NCBI RefSeq assembly: GCF_964204645.1
Contig: NC_134031.1
Span: 16,737,307-16,801,306 of the forward strand
Source: Tubulanus polymorphus
Lineage: Eukaryota > Nemertea > Palaeonemertea > Tubulaniformes > Tubulanidae
Direction: 5' to 3'
DNA length: 64,000 bases
In this document: positions 12,505 to 23,062 of the stretch, piece by piece
How the letters are laid out: each line of letters begins with the position of its first letter
How positions within the stretch are numbered: the stretch's first letter is position 1
The notes under the pieces: model-generated
Told to the model about the DNA's origin: nothing
Databases searched by the model: none
Seen by the model: only the letters and a program-made list of their open reading frames with translations
Made by a program: the position numbers and the translations under genes

Positions 12505-15500
12505 ATGGCCGATGATATGAAATCCGAGTTATTGTGTCCGATCTGTTTGGATTTATACAAAGTACCCATAATTTTGCCGTGTTCGCATATACTGTGTCAC
12601 GAGTGCACGAGTCAGTTGTTTAATCAGAACTTCGTGAAATGTCCGGTTTGTCGCGATCGCTCGTACGTGACCGGCGGCGTCGATACGCTACCGCGCGTTA
12701 TAACCCTCGAAAATATCATACACCGAATTCACCACGGATCGCTGAGCGAAGACGCGTCTACGCGAAGACGAGACGACAGCGGCGGCTCGACCGACGACGA
12801 TCGTGACGAAGCTAGCGACGCTACGATCTCGTGTCAGATGTGCGACGGTAAAACGCCGCGTCGCGCTAAACGGTCGTGTCAGGATTGTAACGCGTCGTAC
12901 TGCTCGGATTGTTTGCAGATATCGCATCCGGCGCGGCCGCCGTTTACCGATCATCGGCTGATCGAACCGTCGTTGCACCCGCGACCGAACGACGCCGTCT
13001 GCACCGAACATAAAGAAAAAGGGAAAGTTTATTGTTCTGATTGTAAGCAGTTAGCGTGTATCGTCTGCGTGGAGTTACGCGTGCACGAAAATCACCAGTT
13101 ATTGTCGCTAGAACAGGCGTTCTTGATGACTAAGGTAAGAAATCTATTTCCTTCAATTTTTCTTATTTCGCTTGGCTTAGAAATTTTCTGCAGCAATTTC
13201 AAGTTCATTCAAGCTAAGTATGAATGAGCGTTAGTTAGTTACCTAATTGTCGTTGGTAGTAAGCTTTTATAATCGAATGGGCTTCGTGAAAATATGCAAT
13301 CGTGAAATTAAACCACAGACCAAGGGACTGACAATAACGAGCAAAAACCACGGTTCATTATTTAACGGTTAATTCTGACAGCTTCGACAGCTTTTGACTA
13401 CTAAACTTTTTTATCAGAGTAATGAAAAAATTGAGTTTCTCTCATTATGAAATTTAGTCAAAACTTTGAAACGTATACCAGTAGAGCAAACTGTTATTTC
13501 ATCAACTGTGGGGTTTGCTCATCAATTCTGTACTGATATTAATAACAGTCTACCTGTCATTAAAGCTATGTATGTTTTGATCTTTTATAATCTTTATCCG
13601 ATCTATGTTGTCATCACGTAAACATTGGCTGAGCATATTTTATATTTAAAGAAAATCACATTTGATTTCGCTTTATTTCAAGATCAGAGGCGATAAAAAG
13701 ACTTTCAAGTATTGGTTTTTACGGCTTGGAAGTGATCAGATCTCTATCATACATGCACTTTTATGAATGGGAAAAAAAGCTTGCCAAGGTGAATGTACTA
13801 TCTTTGTCTTTTCAGGAAGTTGTCACTGAAAATCTGAAGAAATTAGATTCTGTACATATTTCAATCACCGATGCAGTATCCAGACATCAGGAACAACTTA
13901 CAGAATTACAGGTAAGAAAAATATCAGATTTTCAGTTACCAGTAAAAAATTTTTACAGAATCTAAGAATATGAGCAGGAATCAAAGTTATTGGTTGAGAT
14001 ACTCGAGTACTCAGCAACTCTCCCAGGTAACCCGGAAATAATGCACTGCATCATTAACTTGGCTTTCATCCAGTATATAATACTTAATAAGCGCCTTGTT
14101 CTTCTGCCAATTACGTAAAACACTTCCAGCCGAGCTTCCCTGTTCGTATGATTATGTTATTGGCGTAATTTTCACCAACGGAAAGCTAATAAACAATTTC
14201 AAAAAATGCAGCAATTTTCCCTAAATTATATAGGCGCAGTAACTATTCTTAATCAATAGTTTCTCTTGAAAAATGCAGATTGCCTTCTATATGAATGTAT
14301 GATACTGTATGTACATAATGGTAGTCTTAAATCGGGGACAGTTGGATATTTGATTCTATGCTTAAGCAAATTCTTGAAAGATGCTTCTTTATCTATTATT
14401 CATTTTATCATATACGATTAACAGGTTTGATTTTATCATAACATTGATATTGTTATTGTAATGGATTATTGATTATGATTATCGTGATAACTACATTATA
14501 TCATATTATTTTCATCTTTCTTATTTGCTTATTGTTGATATCAGCACTGTCATTGTCATCTTTTTGTAAATCATCCTAAGGCAATGGGCCTCCACTCGAG
14601 TACAACCTCCTGGATTGTCCATTGTCCTTTCCCTTTTTACGCACACATTATCTAATAATACTTTATTTATAGAATTGTGTATAGGTTTGTTGTTATATAG
14701 CAGATGAATTAAGAAATATCATTATTATTACCAAATCGACAGCCACCCCACAGCCACCCCTCCTCCCTGACAGTACATTGTTTTCCCAATTTCTTATTCT
14801 TCTGGGCCTGGTTTTAGACTAGGATTATCTTTAACCGAGGGGTGAACTCAATTGATAATGAATTAGTTAAAGTTGATACTGGGGCCCTGGTCTATTGATT
14901 TAATCTGTTTGATTCACGCAGAAATACGTAAAGTATTGATGATGATTTTGATATTTTCTATTTTCGATAGAAAATGTTCCTGTATCGTAAACCAGATATT
15001 GACTTCTTACCTAAAAAAAAAATCTTACCTATAAAAAAAGTACTGCAAAGGTTGACAGCCTAGTAAACGTTTTTTGTTAGATGCGTCTGTTTTTTCGTGT
15101 ACAGGTGTCGGTTGAGACTCGTCGACAGAAGATCAATCGAGAATGCGATTCATTGATCAGAGAAATCGAGAATAAACGCAGTTATTTCATCGCCGATCTC
15201 GAATATGAAAATCGCAGTAAAACCAACGCCATACAAGACATACAGAACGAATATAAAATCCACTGCACCAAGGTGACTAAACTTGTCCATGTGCGCTAGT
15301 TCCTCTCCGTCCCTGTCCTTAGAAATGATATATCATAAATGTAGATTTGCAATTTGTGGCCGGGTTAAGACAAAAACCGAAATAAGACAAAGCGAACTTG
15401 GATTTATGATTGCCTTCTATTTCTGGTAGTTGTTACCAGTATTTATAAGAGAACGATAATTCTGTGCTGCTTACAAATTCGAAGTAATAAATGGATTCAC

Positions 15501-18500
15501 GCTAGAAATAGATGTTTGAAGTCGGTTTATACCGTATATAATTCAGTCATTCACTGGTAGAAGGCCGGGTGATGGTAGTTAAGTATCTGTGCTTCTAACT
15601 GGTGTTGGGTCTTGTGAATTGTATACCAGCATTTTTGCGAGTCCCAGTAAACCTGTACCAGATGTTGGATCTTCTTATTCCACCAATTGCAAATTTATGA
15701 TTCGTGGCATTGTATATGGCTGTAAAACTGAACTTTGTTGTCTCAACTTACCTTTACTTTTGCTTCTTTTGAGGTTTTCGGTTGTAGTTAAACTGCAGAG
15801 TTAAGACGGAGACCAAAACAAAGAGAACTTTGATTTTGAAAGATTGCCTTGCTGGTAGACCCATACCAGTTTATATTAAGAACAGTAGATAACAGTATTC
15901 CATGCTGTATAACAAATTCAAAGTACCGGTAATGGATAGTTTCACACTAGAAATAGATACTTAAAGTTTGTTAATTCCATCAGTCCCTGGTCTAGAAGGG
16001 TGATGCTGTGGTCGTGAAGTATCTGCGATTGTAACGGCGATTGTAATCGGTGTAGCGTCTCCTGTACCTGCGAGTTGGAGTATAGCGGTACCTGCGCGTA
16101 CCAGTATACCGGCGAGTGGGAATAGTAAATCGTGTGTTGAAACGACGCGTCGGACTTAGGTCACTAGTTGTTCCCGTGTAGCGACGCGTTGTGCTACCCG
16201 TCGTCCGTATTAAACGCTGCGACGATCGTCGTCTGGTATACGACTCACAGTCTGGAAAAATTAAACTGTAAATTAAATTATAACTGTAGAAATATGATTT
16301 TGAAATACTAAGGCCCTTCCCTTTTCTGCCTAGAATCGTCAATAAGTTAGGATATTTTCTACAAAGTATGTGTTGATTCAGCAAGTTCAGTTTTAGTTAA
16401 AAGGCTTACCATGTAAAACAACTGCGATGACTATCAAAACGTATAGCAATACTAACGCGATCTTCATTTTTCGACGTGAGCTCAGTTAGATCTCAGCGAA
16501 GATTATCAAATCCACCCCAATATATATCAATTGTTACGAGCCTCATTTGTTAACTCAGATTTATATGTTTTACACCTGATTAAATTCAGAACAAAGGTAT
16601 TGTTTGTTATATCTGTGGGAAGATTTGTTGACATGCGCGGAATGTGTTTTTTACCTTGTTGAGTTAATTAAATTATGTGTATGAACAGTTGGCTGAGGAA
16701 GAGGAATCGTGGCACCATTTTTGCCCTTCGTTTAATTCCTCTCCATTCGGATCATAAAAAAAATTCCACCATGTTTCTTTCCAGATTTCTTGATCCGAAT
16801 TAATGATTCATAGCATCGAATACCGTTAAAGCTGAACTTCGTATCAACTTACCCGTTATATTTGCTACTTTCGTTTAAATTTTTAGGTTTTCGGCATCGC
16901 TGTCCATAGAAATGAAACCTCATGTTTTCCATACGGACTAACTGTTGTAGTAACATTGCAGGGTTATGACGTAAATGACAATAGAATATTCGTTTAATTC
17001 CTCTCCATTCGGATCATAAAAAAAATTCCACCATGTTTCTTTCCAGATTTCTTGATCCGAATTAATGATTCATAGCATCGAATACCGTTAAAGCTGAACT
17101 TCGTATCAACTTACCCGTTATATTTGCTACTTTTGTTTAAATTTTTAGGTTTTCGGCATCGCTGTCCATAGAAATGAAACCTCATGTTTTCCATACGGAC
17201 TAACTGTTGTAGTAACATTGCAGGGTTATGACGTAAATGACAATAGAATAAGGAGAACTTGGATTTATGATTGCCTTCTATTTCTGGTAATACTGACCAG
17301 TTTCATAAGAGATCAATATTTTTATACTGCTTATACAAATTTCAGGTTATGGATGAATTTAAGCTAGATACATTTTTTGAAGTCAGTTTATATATTGTTC
17401 ATTCGGTCGACGTTCTAGAAGGGCGGTGTTGTGGTTGAGAAGTAATCTTTTTATCTGCGATTACGATCGGTGTATCGTGTCCGAGTATACCGGAACCTGC
17501 GAGTCGGAGTCTGAGTATACCGGAACCTGCGAGTCAACCTGCGGGTCGGAGTCAACCTGCGGGTTGGAGTCAACCTGCGGGTCGGAGTCAACCTGCGGGT
17601 CGGAGTACTCGGGTCAAATCGTATGGTGTAACGACGGTTCGTACTAATGCCACTGCGCGTCCCAGTACGTGTCCCGATTGAGGAACGTGTCCCTATCGAG
17701 GTACGTGTCCCTATCGAAGTACGTGTCCCGATTGAACGACGTCTGTCATACGACTCACAGTCTGCAACAAAGACACAAAAAGAAAATGCATCTTAACCCT
17801 TTTGTACACCGCAGCACGGTGTATAAATCGGTTATGGGCTTAGTTTAGTACACGGCATCATGGTGTATTGATGTTATTAGTTATAAGTTTTTATCTCTAT
17901 GGAAAAATGGCAGGACCTGACAAACATTACCTGAAATATTAGTAACTAACTATACGCTGATGCACTAAAAGGTAGAACACTGGGTTGGAATGTTTTTAAA
18001 TGTTTAAATTATCACCAGCAATTTTGGTTATTAATTAGCCAGTACTGAAAAAGCGTGAAAACTGATTTTTCCAAGCATTGAGCCTCACATATTTCTACTG
18101 TTTTCAGTTTATTCCGCCAGAAAATTATTATTTAAATTATTATTATAGGAAATTCCAGATTTCTGTTCTGTTTGAAACCTACGCAACAGGTTTATAATGA
18201 AAACCAACTTCCATAATCACAAATGAAATATCCAAGTACATACTCTCAGAATTCATGTATGTCTGGCAGAAGGTGTCAAAATGAATTTGTTCTTCTGCTA
18301 AAGTCGAGGACTTACCGTACAAAAGAGCGGCGATGATAATCAAAATACACAGTGTTGCAATCACGATCTTCATCTTTTGCGATCTGAAAACAGTAACTCG
18401 ATTTCCATAGATTTTCGCTCCTTAAATGAATAAAGTATCCAATTTTTCCTAGTACACTCTATTTTATGTACCTCACTTGTGCTCACTCAAAACATCAATG

Positions 18501-21500
18501 TGTTTTTATCCTGGTTTATTGCAGATGAATATTGTTCCTAAGTTGTTATTAGTAATTTTGTCAAGTACATATAATTAGCCTTTGATCGTTTATGCTTAGC
18601 ATTCATCATTATTTCCACGATCGAATAATTACAGCATCTATTTTTGTGTCATCTGTGATTGTTAACATAGTATTCAAACATCGCTTGACATAAAAAGTTC
18701 CTGTGTTGAGCTATTCGTCTGTGTTCACAAATTCACCCTAATTTTTTGATTCCAGAATTACTCATTTTCTCATTTCGTCCCCACTCCCTAATTTGTTTGT
18801 TTGGTTTGTTTTTCCGTAAATAATGTTACACATTTGTACAATGATATTCATCCACATATTGTATTCATGGTTTTAGTAGAATAACCACACTCGAACGTGG
18901 AGAATAGACGATATGGCAAAAACCGACCATGAACAGAACTAAAAGAAAACCAAGAATTTATTTAATCCAAGATTTCAAATGACACGACCTTTTGAACTCT
19001 CTCTAGAGATCATCGTCATATGTGAGGCTAAAGTCTGTCGCACCTGAGGATGATCTCTAGTGAGAATTTGAAATGTCGTGTCATTTTTAATTTTTGATTG
19101 AATGAATTCTTGGTTTTTAATTTAGTAAATTTATAAATTTTTGGTCAAACAGATTCGTAGAATTGATTACACTTGCATTTGAAACATTACAGGTTGAGAA
19201 TCTGATATCATATGCTTACGAATTACTAAAAGAAGAAGATAAAGGAAGATTCCTGCAGTTGTCGGCAACTGTTAACGACCAGTGAGTTATATGTATTTTT
19301 CTCTCAGTTCAAAGGTTCCAAACAATGAATGATATCTGACGCTGTAATACATACAAATTTTATATTTGTTATAGGCTGATGAAAGGAACGACAGTTGGAG
19401 AAGATTTTCCTGTTTTACCTGCCGATGTAGCTCAGTTGAAAACCAAATCTGTTGATTTCCGGAAAGAATGTGTTTTACTGAAAGATCTCAGCTATTTGAC
19501 AGGTTAACTATGATATTAAGAATTGTGTGGGGCTATGTCACCCAGTTTTAATAACTGTTTAGAATTTTGCGGGTACTTCTTCACCCAGACACCACAAGAA
19601 GTTTATTTGCAAGTACCGGGGGTACATTTTGAACTCAACTGTTGCGCATATGCGAAGGCATACAAATGTATGTACATGTATTGAGTAGTGGTCTGAAATC
19701 AGAAAAACATAGATATTTCTTATTTTAGCTCCTTCAACGCCGGTCATTGATGTGTTAAAATGTTCGCGGTCATTTGATACGGTGGTCTTGGTTATACACA
19801 ACAATGATGAAAAAGTAGCGGAAGTCGTCAATTTTTACAATGTTCATTATTGCACTGAACATGAAAAGAGTATGGGCGACCATGTGAGTGATTGTCTTAT
19901 TATAGGTCATCAATGGTTTAAGTAGTTAGTTACCTAATCGTTGGTGGTAAGCTTTTTATAATCAGATGGGCTTATACCATATATGTGGTTTGTGAAAATA
20001 TCCGATCGTGAAACTAAACCACTGTCTGGTTACTGACTATGGTTTAAGCAAAAAGTTTTCAAAATATCAATCTTGATAATCCATGGTTCAAACCCTGGTA
20101 TGGCAGACGCTTTTGCAAATTTCTAGCTGTGAATATCATTGAGAGAATCCCACAATATAAATCTAAAACAACTGTCCACCCATCTTCAGAGTTTTTTTGA
20201 AAATAAACCCTGATGATGGGTGGAATGATTCAACCCCGAAACATAAGGAAAAACAATAGCAGTTTTTCAGATTTATGTTTTGGGTTTCTCTCAATAATCA
20301 ATTGTTCTTTTAGGGCTTTTCACGTTCATGTAATCGTCATACATTCGTGAATGACCATTCGTTCTGTTTTTTTCTCCAGACATTAGCCATTTTCAAGATG
20401 CCTCAGGAAGAGAGAAAATCATTCAGATCAATGGAAAAAGGAAACGCTATGGTTCTCGTTATTACGAACTTGGTCAACAACACTCTTTATTATTTCTGCG
20501 TGAAAGCTGTAAATTCTGCTGGTGAAAGTGATACCTCGAATATCGTTAATTGTACAACTCTGGAAACGAATGACTCTTCAGTGCCTGGTAAAAAATACTG
20601 TTTATGATCTTCAACCTTATAGCTTAGTTCTATTTCCAAAATCTCAATGTATTTACTTAGGCAGCCAACAAAGTTAACCCCAATCAGTCGCTTACTGGTT
20701 CAGGCTGGTCGGAATATTGAATGAACTGGAACTGAAATTTCCAATTATGTACTTCGATTTAAACAAAACATTCTGTAAATTAGACCGCTGATCACACAAC
20801 TATATCCGTACTTCAACTTCTGATTTCAAAATCAAACCCCCTGTTTCACTCCCGGCAGGTGCACCCTAAATCAGACCAAATCTACCAATGAAATAAATGA
20901 AGGGTCAATCCCTATTTCAAGATCAGAAAAGAGATACCAAATCTACCAATGAAATAAATAACTGGTCAATCCCTATTTCTAGATCAAAAATGAAATACTG
21001 TTTTAAAATGTTCTAGGCTTATTCTCACAAACTGTTGAAACTATGATTTATTTTCCAGTTCCTGAAATTGAGAAAAGATTTTGTCGTACGTACACGTCAT
21101 CTATACAGATATATTGTAACACACCTTCTTCGTCAAATCCTCCGAGCGGCGTAAACTTCTATCTGTTATACTGCGAAGCCAACGTACATTCACCGCGAGT
21201 GTGGAAGAGTAAACCGATGTCGCAATACGGAATTTATGAACATCGAGTGTTCGGTCTCGAGCCAAATACCAGGTAATTATGATTGTAGATCATTTTCATA
21301 TCAGCTGACCTAACGGCGACTACCAATTGAGAGTAGTTTCTAGTCATTAAGGGCTTAATTACTCCCTAAGAATAAAGAATACTCTCAAAAAACCAGATAA
21401 TTTCTAGTTCGTTTTCAATGAAACTACTTTTTGGCGTCAAATTACTCTTATTTTTGGTGACAATTACTACAATCGATGGTATAAGGTACCCCTGGTAGTG

Positions 21501-21701
21501 CGATCAGTGTCTGGAACCCTGGACTAGACAACTAGATTAGTATCTGTTACTGCAAAACTGGTGATGGCATTAGTCTATGCCCTTTCTCAACCATTGAACA
21601 TATTCATTTTCAGGTATGAGCTTATGATACTAGCTACTGGATCTAACGGTGCTTGTCAAATATCTGGTTCCATATTCTTAAAAACCAAGGATTCTGCTTA
21701 G
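12505..21701 (+). CDS. TRIM-family RING E3 ligase with two FN3-like domains
   Basis: Probable RING ubiquitin ligase of the tripartite-motif family. Nine exons: 12505-13134, 13816-13911, 15105-15272, 19193-19281, 19375-19502, 19729-19883, 20380-20587, 21059-21272 and 21614-21701, giving 591 residues. The RING is C3HC4 with ligands C11, C14, C26, H28, C31, C34, C46 and C49. An acidic, Arg-rich linker follows. B-box 1 lies near residues 110-155 and B-box 2 near 163-205 (VCTEHKEKGKVYCSDC). A coiled coil occupies about 211-330. The first FN3-like domain starts at the A-P-S-T-P segment (exons 6-7, ends NSAGESDTSNIV), and a second FN3-like domain is in exons 8-9. There is no SPRY domain. RING-BB-BB-CC-FN3 is the C-I/TRIM42-like architecture; the exact orthologue is unclear. 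Translation starts at the ATG at 12505. Intron 3 hosts an antisense gene cluster. Confidence 0.88.
13232..13334. repeat. MITE family M1, copy 1 (diverged)
   Basis: Begins TTAGTTAGTTACCTAAT and ends near GGGACTGACA. It carries the family's internal motifs GTAAGCTTTTATAATCGAA and GTGAAATTAAACCACAG. It lies in TRIM intron 1. Other copies are at 19923-20040, 35167-35280 and 38720-38854. Confidence 0.75.
15364..15802 (-). pseudogene. Decayed third copy of the Arg/Thr-rich secreted peptide gene
   Basis: Read against the two intact genes, this segment matches their 3' UTR (15395-15560, for example TGGATTTATGATTGCCTTCT, also at 17259). It then matches the last part of exon 2 (about 15565-15680, where GTATCTGTGCTTCTAAC parallels GTATCTGCGATTGTAAC of the 15992 gene). 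After that it matches their upstream flank (15720-15802, ACTGAACTTTGTTGTCTCAAC). Exon 1, the intron and most of exon 2 are missing and the stop is lost, so no protein is expected. Confidence 0.65.
15992..16467 (-). CDS. Secreted Arg/Thr/Tyr-rich peptide, paralogue 1
   Basis: Two exons on the minus strand, 16467-16410 and 16251-15992, encode 105 residues. Exon 1 is essentially a signal peptide (MKIALVLLYVLIVIAVVLHG); exon 2 encodes the mature region. The mature region begins DCESYTRRR and is dominated by T-R-R-Y and T-P-T-R-R units, for example RRYTGTRRYRYTPTRRY. It has about 24 Arg in 85 residues, many Thr and Tyr, and a single Cys. The net charge is strongly positive. I do not recognise the family. 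Possible roles are a cationic host-defence peptide or a structural/adhesive secretion; neither is shown. It lies antisense inside TRIM intron 3, beside a tandem paralogue with the same exon 1 length (58 nt), the same phase-1 intron and the same D-C-E-S-Y start. A TATATA-like stretch lies about 65 bases upstream of the ATG. Confidence 0.72.
16727..17250. repeat. Tandem duplication, two copies of 262 bp
   Basis: Positions 16727-16988 and 16989-17250 are almost identical; I noticed one C/T difference in the stretch TTTGCTACTT(T)CG/TG. The unit lies between the two peptide genes, upstream of the 15992 gene and downstream of the 17451 gene. Its near-identity points to a recent duplication or to an assembly duplication. 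The part from AAAGCTGAACTTCG on also has a diverged match in the decayed copy at 15720-15802. Confidence 0.9.
17451..18373 (-). CDS. Secreted Arg/Thr-rich peptide, paralogue 2
   Basis: Two exons, 18373-18316 and 17761-17451, encode 122 residues. Exon 1 is a signal peptide (MKIVIATLCILIIIAALLYG). The mature part opens DCESYDRRR, like paralogue 1. The centre differs: a hexapeptide S-I-G-T-R-T is repeated four times, then L-T-P-T-R-R about four times, followed by paired R-R-F-R-Y-T units. The stop is a TAA created by a short insertion. The frame downstream of it still encodes a tail like that of paralogue 1 and ends at the equivalent TAG, so this protein is about 12 residues shorter at its C-terminus. 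The family is unknown; see paralogue 1 for possible roles. Confidence 0.7.
17531..17605 (-). repeat. 18-bp coding tandem repeat (L-T-P-T-R-R)
   Basis: About four copies of an 18-base unit, AGTCAACCTGCGGGTCGG on the plus strand, inside exon 2 of peptide paralogue 2. They encode repeated L-T-P-T-R-R. A related 30-base duplication (GTATACCGGAACCTGCGAGT) lies immediately to the left at 17484-17535. Confidence 0.9.
17665..17736 (-). repeat. 18-bp coding tandem repeat (S-I-G-T-R-T)
   Basis: Four copies of an 18-base unit of the form GTACGTGTCCCTATCGAG on the plus strand, in the same exon as the other repeat. They encode S-I-G-T-R-T/S. Paralogue 1 lacks this block. Confidence 0.9.
18868..19135. repeat. 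Fold-back repeat family F, copy 2
   Basis: Inverted repeat in which TGACACGACCTTTTGAACTC (18980) and CTCTAGAGATCATC pair with GATGATCTCTAG and AAATGTCGTGTCA (about 19052-19082). Outer arms AAAACCAAGAATTTATTTAA pair with the complement ending at 19118. The left flank, GTAGAATAACCACACTCGAA, matches the reverse complement of copy 1 near 9640, which links the two as one family. Confidence 0.75.
19923..20040. repeat. MITE family M1, copy 2 (most complete ends)
   Basis: Begins TAGTTAGTTACCTAATCG and ends GGTTACTGACTA, imperfect terminal inverted repeats. An inner palindrome pairs TGTGGTTT with AAACCAC around GTGAAAATATCCGATCGTG. It lies in TRIM intron 6. A tRNA-like B box (GGTTCAAACCC) follows at about 20087, possibly a separate SINE fragment. 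Confidence 0.8.
20160..20290. repeat. Small fold-back element with hammerhead-like boxes
   Basis: CCACCCATCTTCAG near 20177 pairs with CTGATGATGGGTGG near 20210. The plus strand then reads CTGATGA, a GGGT/ACCC stem and CGAAAC. These are the two conserved core boxes of a hammerhead ribozyme around a plausible helix II. I cannot identify a helix III or a cleavage site, so activity is not supported. Confidence 0.5.
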
Positions 21702-22096
21702 AAGACAAATTAAGAAAACAGCACACATTTATTGTTTTTAGTCAGATTGTCAGAAATATACTTTTAAATGGTGAATTGAACTAAACTGTTGATACCTGTG
21801 TGTATTCCATATCAATCTGTATGATACAGTATATGTACCGTAGTATTATCCTCAAAAATTGAATACTTTTGTTCATTGACTGTTTTTCAAAATGTCTTCA
21901 TTGCGGATTCAGAATATGAATCCTGTGAAGAAATAAGATAGCTGTACATTTTGTTTGAATTTATTACATTCAAGGATTGACTTGATAAACCTGGTTTGTT
22001 TAGTATGGTAGACCCGCGCGTGACAACCTGTACTATAATATACCATTCATATATCATCCAATATTGTGTAATTACTTTTCTATTTGAATATTTGAT

Positions 22097-22102
22097 AATA
22101 AA
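22097..22102 (+). terminator. Polyadenylation signal, TRIM gene
   Basis: AATAAA about 400 bases after the TRIM stop, followed by a T-rich stretch. Confidence 0.65.
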
Positions 22103-22404
22103 ATTTGTTTTTCAATTTACTACAATAGTTATTTTTCTGTGCCAAATCTCGATTTCCCCGGTTATACTTTAGGTAGAGAGTCAAATGAACAATATTCTAA
22201 ACAAAGACGAAATTCATCCTTGTGTGATGATCGTAATATATATTATTTTCAAGGAAGAATTTCGTTTTAGTTGTGATTCTGTTGCAGATATTCCCGATTA
22301 TCTCCTTAACATGTACATCTGATCTCTCATCATGTCTCCAACAATCAAAAAGCAGACGAACTCGAAAACAAAGAAATATTGAAACTTTCTAAATTTTAAA
22401 TCAA

Positions 22405-22410
22405 TTTATT
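22405..22410 (-). terminator. Candidate polyadenylation signal, NEURL4
   Basis: TTTATT on the plus strand reads AATAAA on the minus strand, about 650 bases past the NEURL4 stop. Confidence 0.5.
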
Positions 22411-23062
22411 GACAAACATAATATCAGATCAATAACTTATGGCAAATCATATTTAATAAAACAAGTTAAGTTTTCACAATATTTCTTCCTATCTCCTTTC
22501 ATTAAAGGAAGCTTTACTGGTTCATCTCAACAGATTCATAAATCTTCGGTAATTGATAGCAGTAGTATTTCAATAATATTCTAAAACCAAAATAATTAAT
22601 ACGCTTTTTAAGGAATGTCACTTATTTGTGAGTCTCGATGATCCTTAGTCCTAAACATACATATACTAACAGTTTTATCAGACAATTCACATTCGCAATA
22701 AAAAAATCTACTTAAAAAGGGTTTTACGTACATCTGTATTCAATCTGTTTTTACTATGTTTGACAAAAGTAACATTTTGCAATACGAATCATCTAGCAAA
22801 AACAGCAGTCAGAAGAGAAGAAAATCTCACAAAATGACACATAGAGCTGAGTAGAACATAATCACCATGGCAAGATGATAAAACCTTTTAATTATGAACT
22901 ATAATTTTCGGATTGTCCGCAGAATTTTTCGCGAAAACTGTCGAAATTGTTTCGCGCAACTCTGAACCGCAGACGATGAAATACAACCGGTTTTTACCGC
23001 GATGTCGTTTATAAATTCGTAATCGGACGTTATTTCAGAATTTAAAATAACGTCTGCAATGA

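Larger units (their letters stand above)
21702..23062. other. Convergent 3' UTR region, TRIM and NEURL4
   Basis: The TRIM (plus) and NEURL4 (minus) stop codons face each other across about 1.36 kb. Polyadenylation signals on both strands (22097 plus, 22405 minus) divide it, so it is almost entirely 3' UTR. No other gene or obvious repeat is visible. Confidence 0.6.

Noticed and set aside
12688-13011. Antisense frame opposite the TRIM B-box exon
   Set aside because: Shadow of Arg/Ser/Asp codons; the sense strand encodes conserved zinc ligands.
20205-20245. An active hammerhead ribozyme
   Set aside because: Core boxes and a helix II are visible, but I could not find helix III or a cleavage triplet, so only a resemblance is reported.
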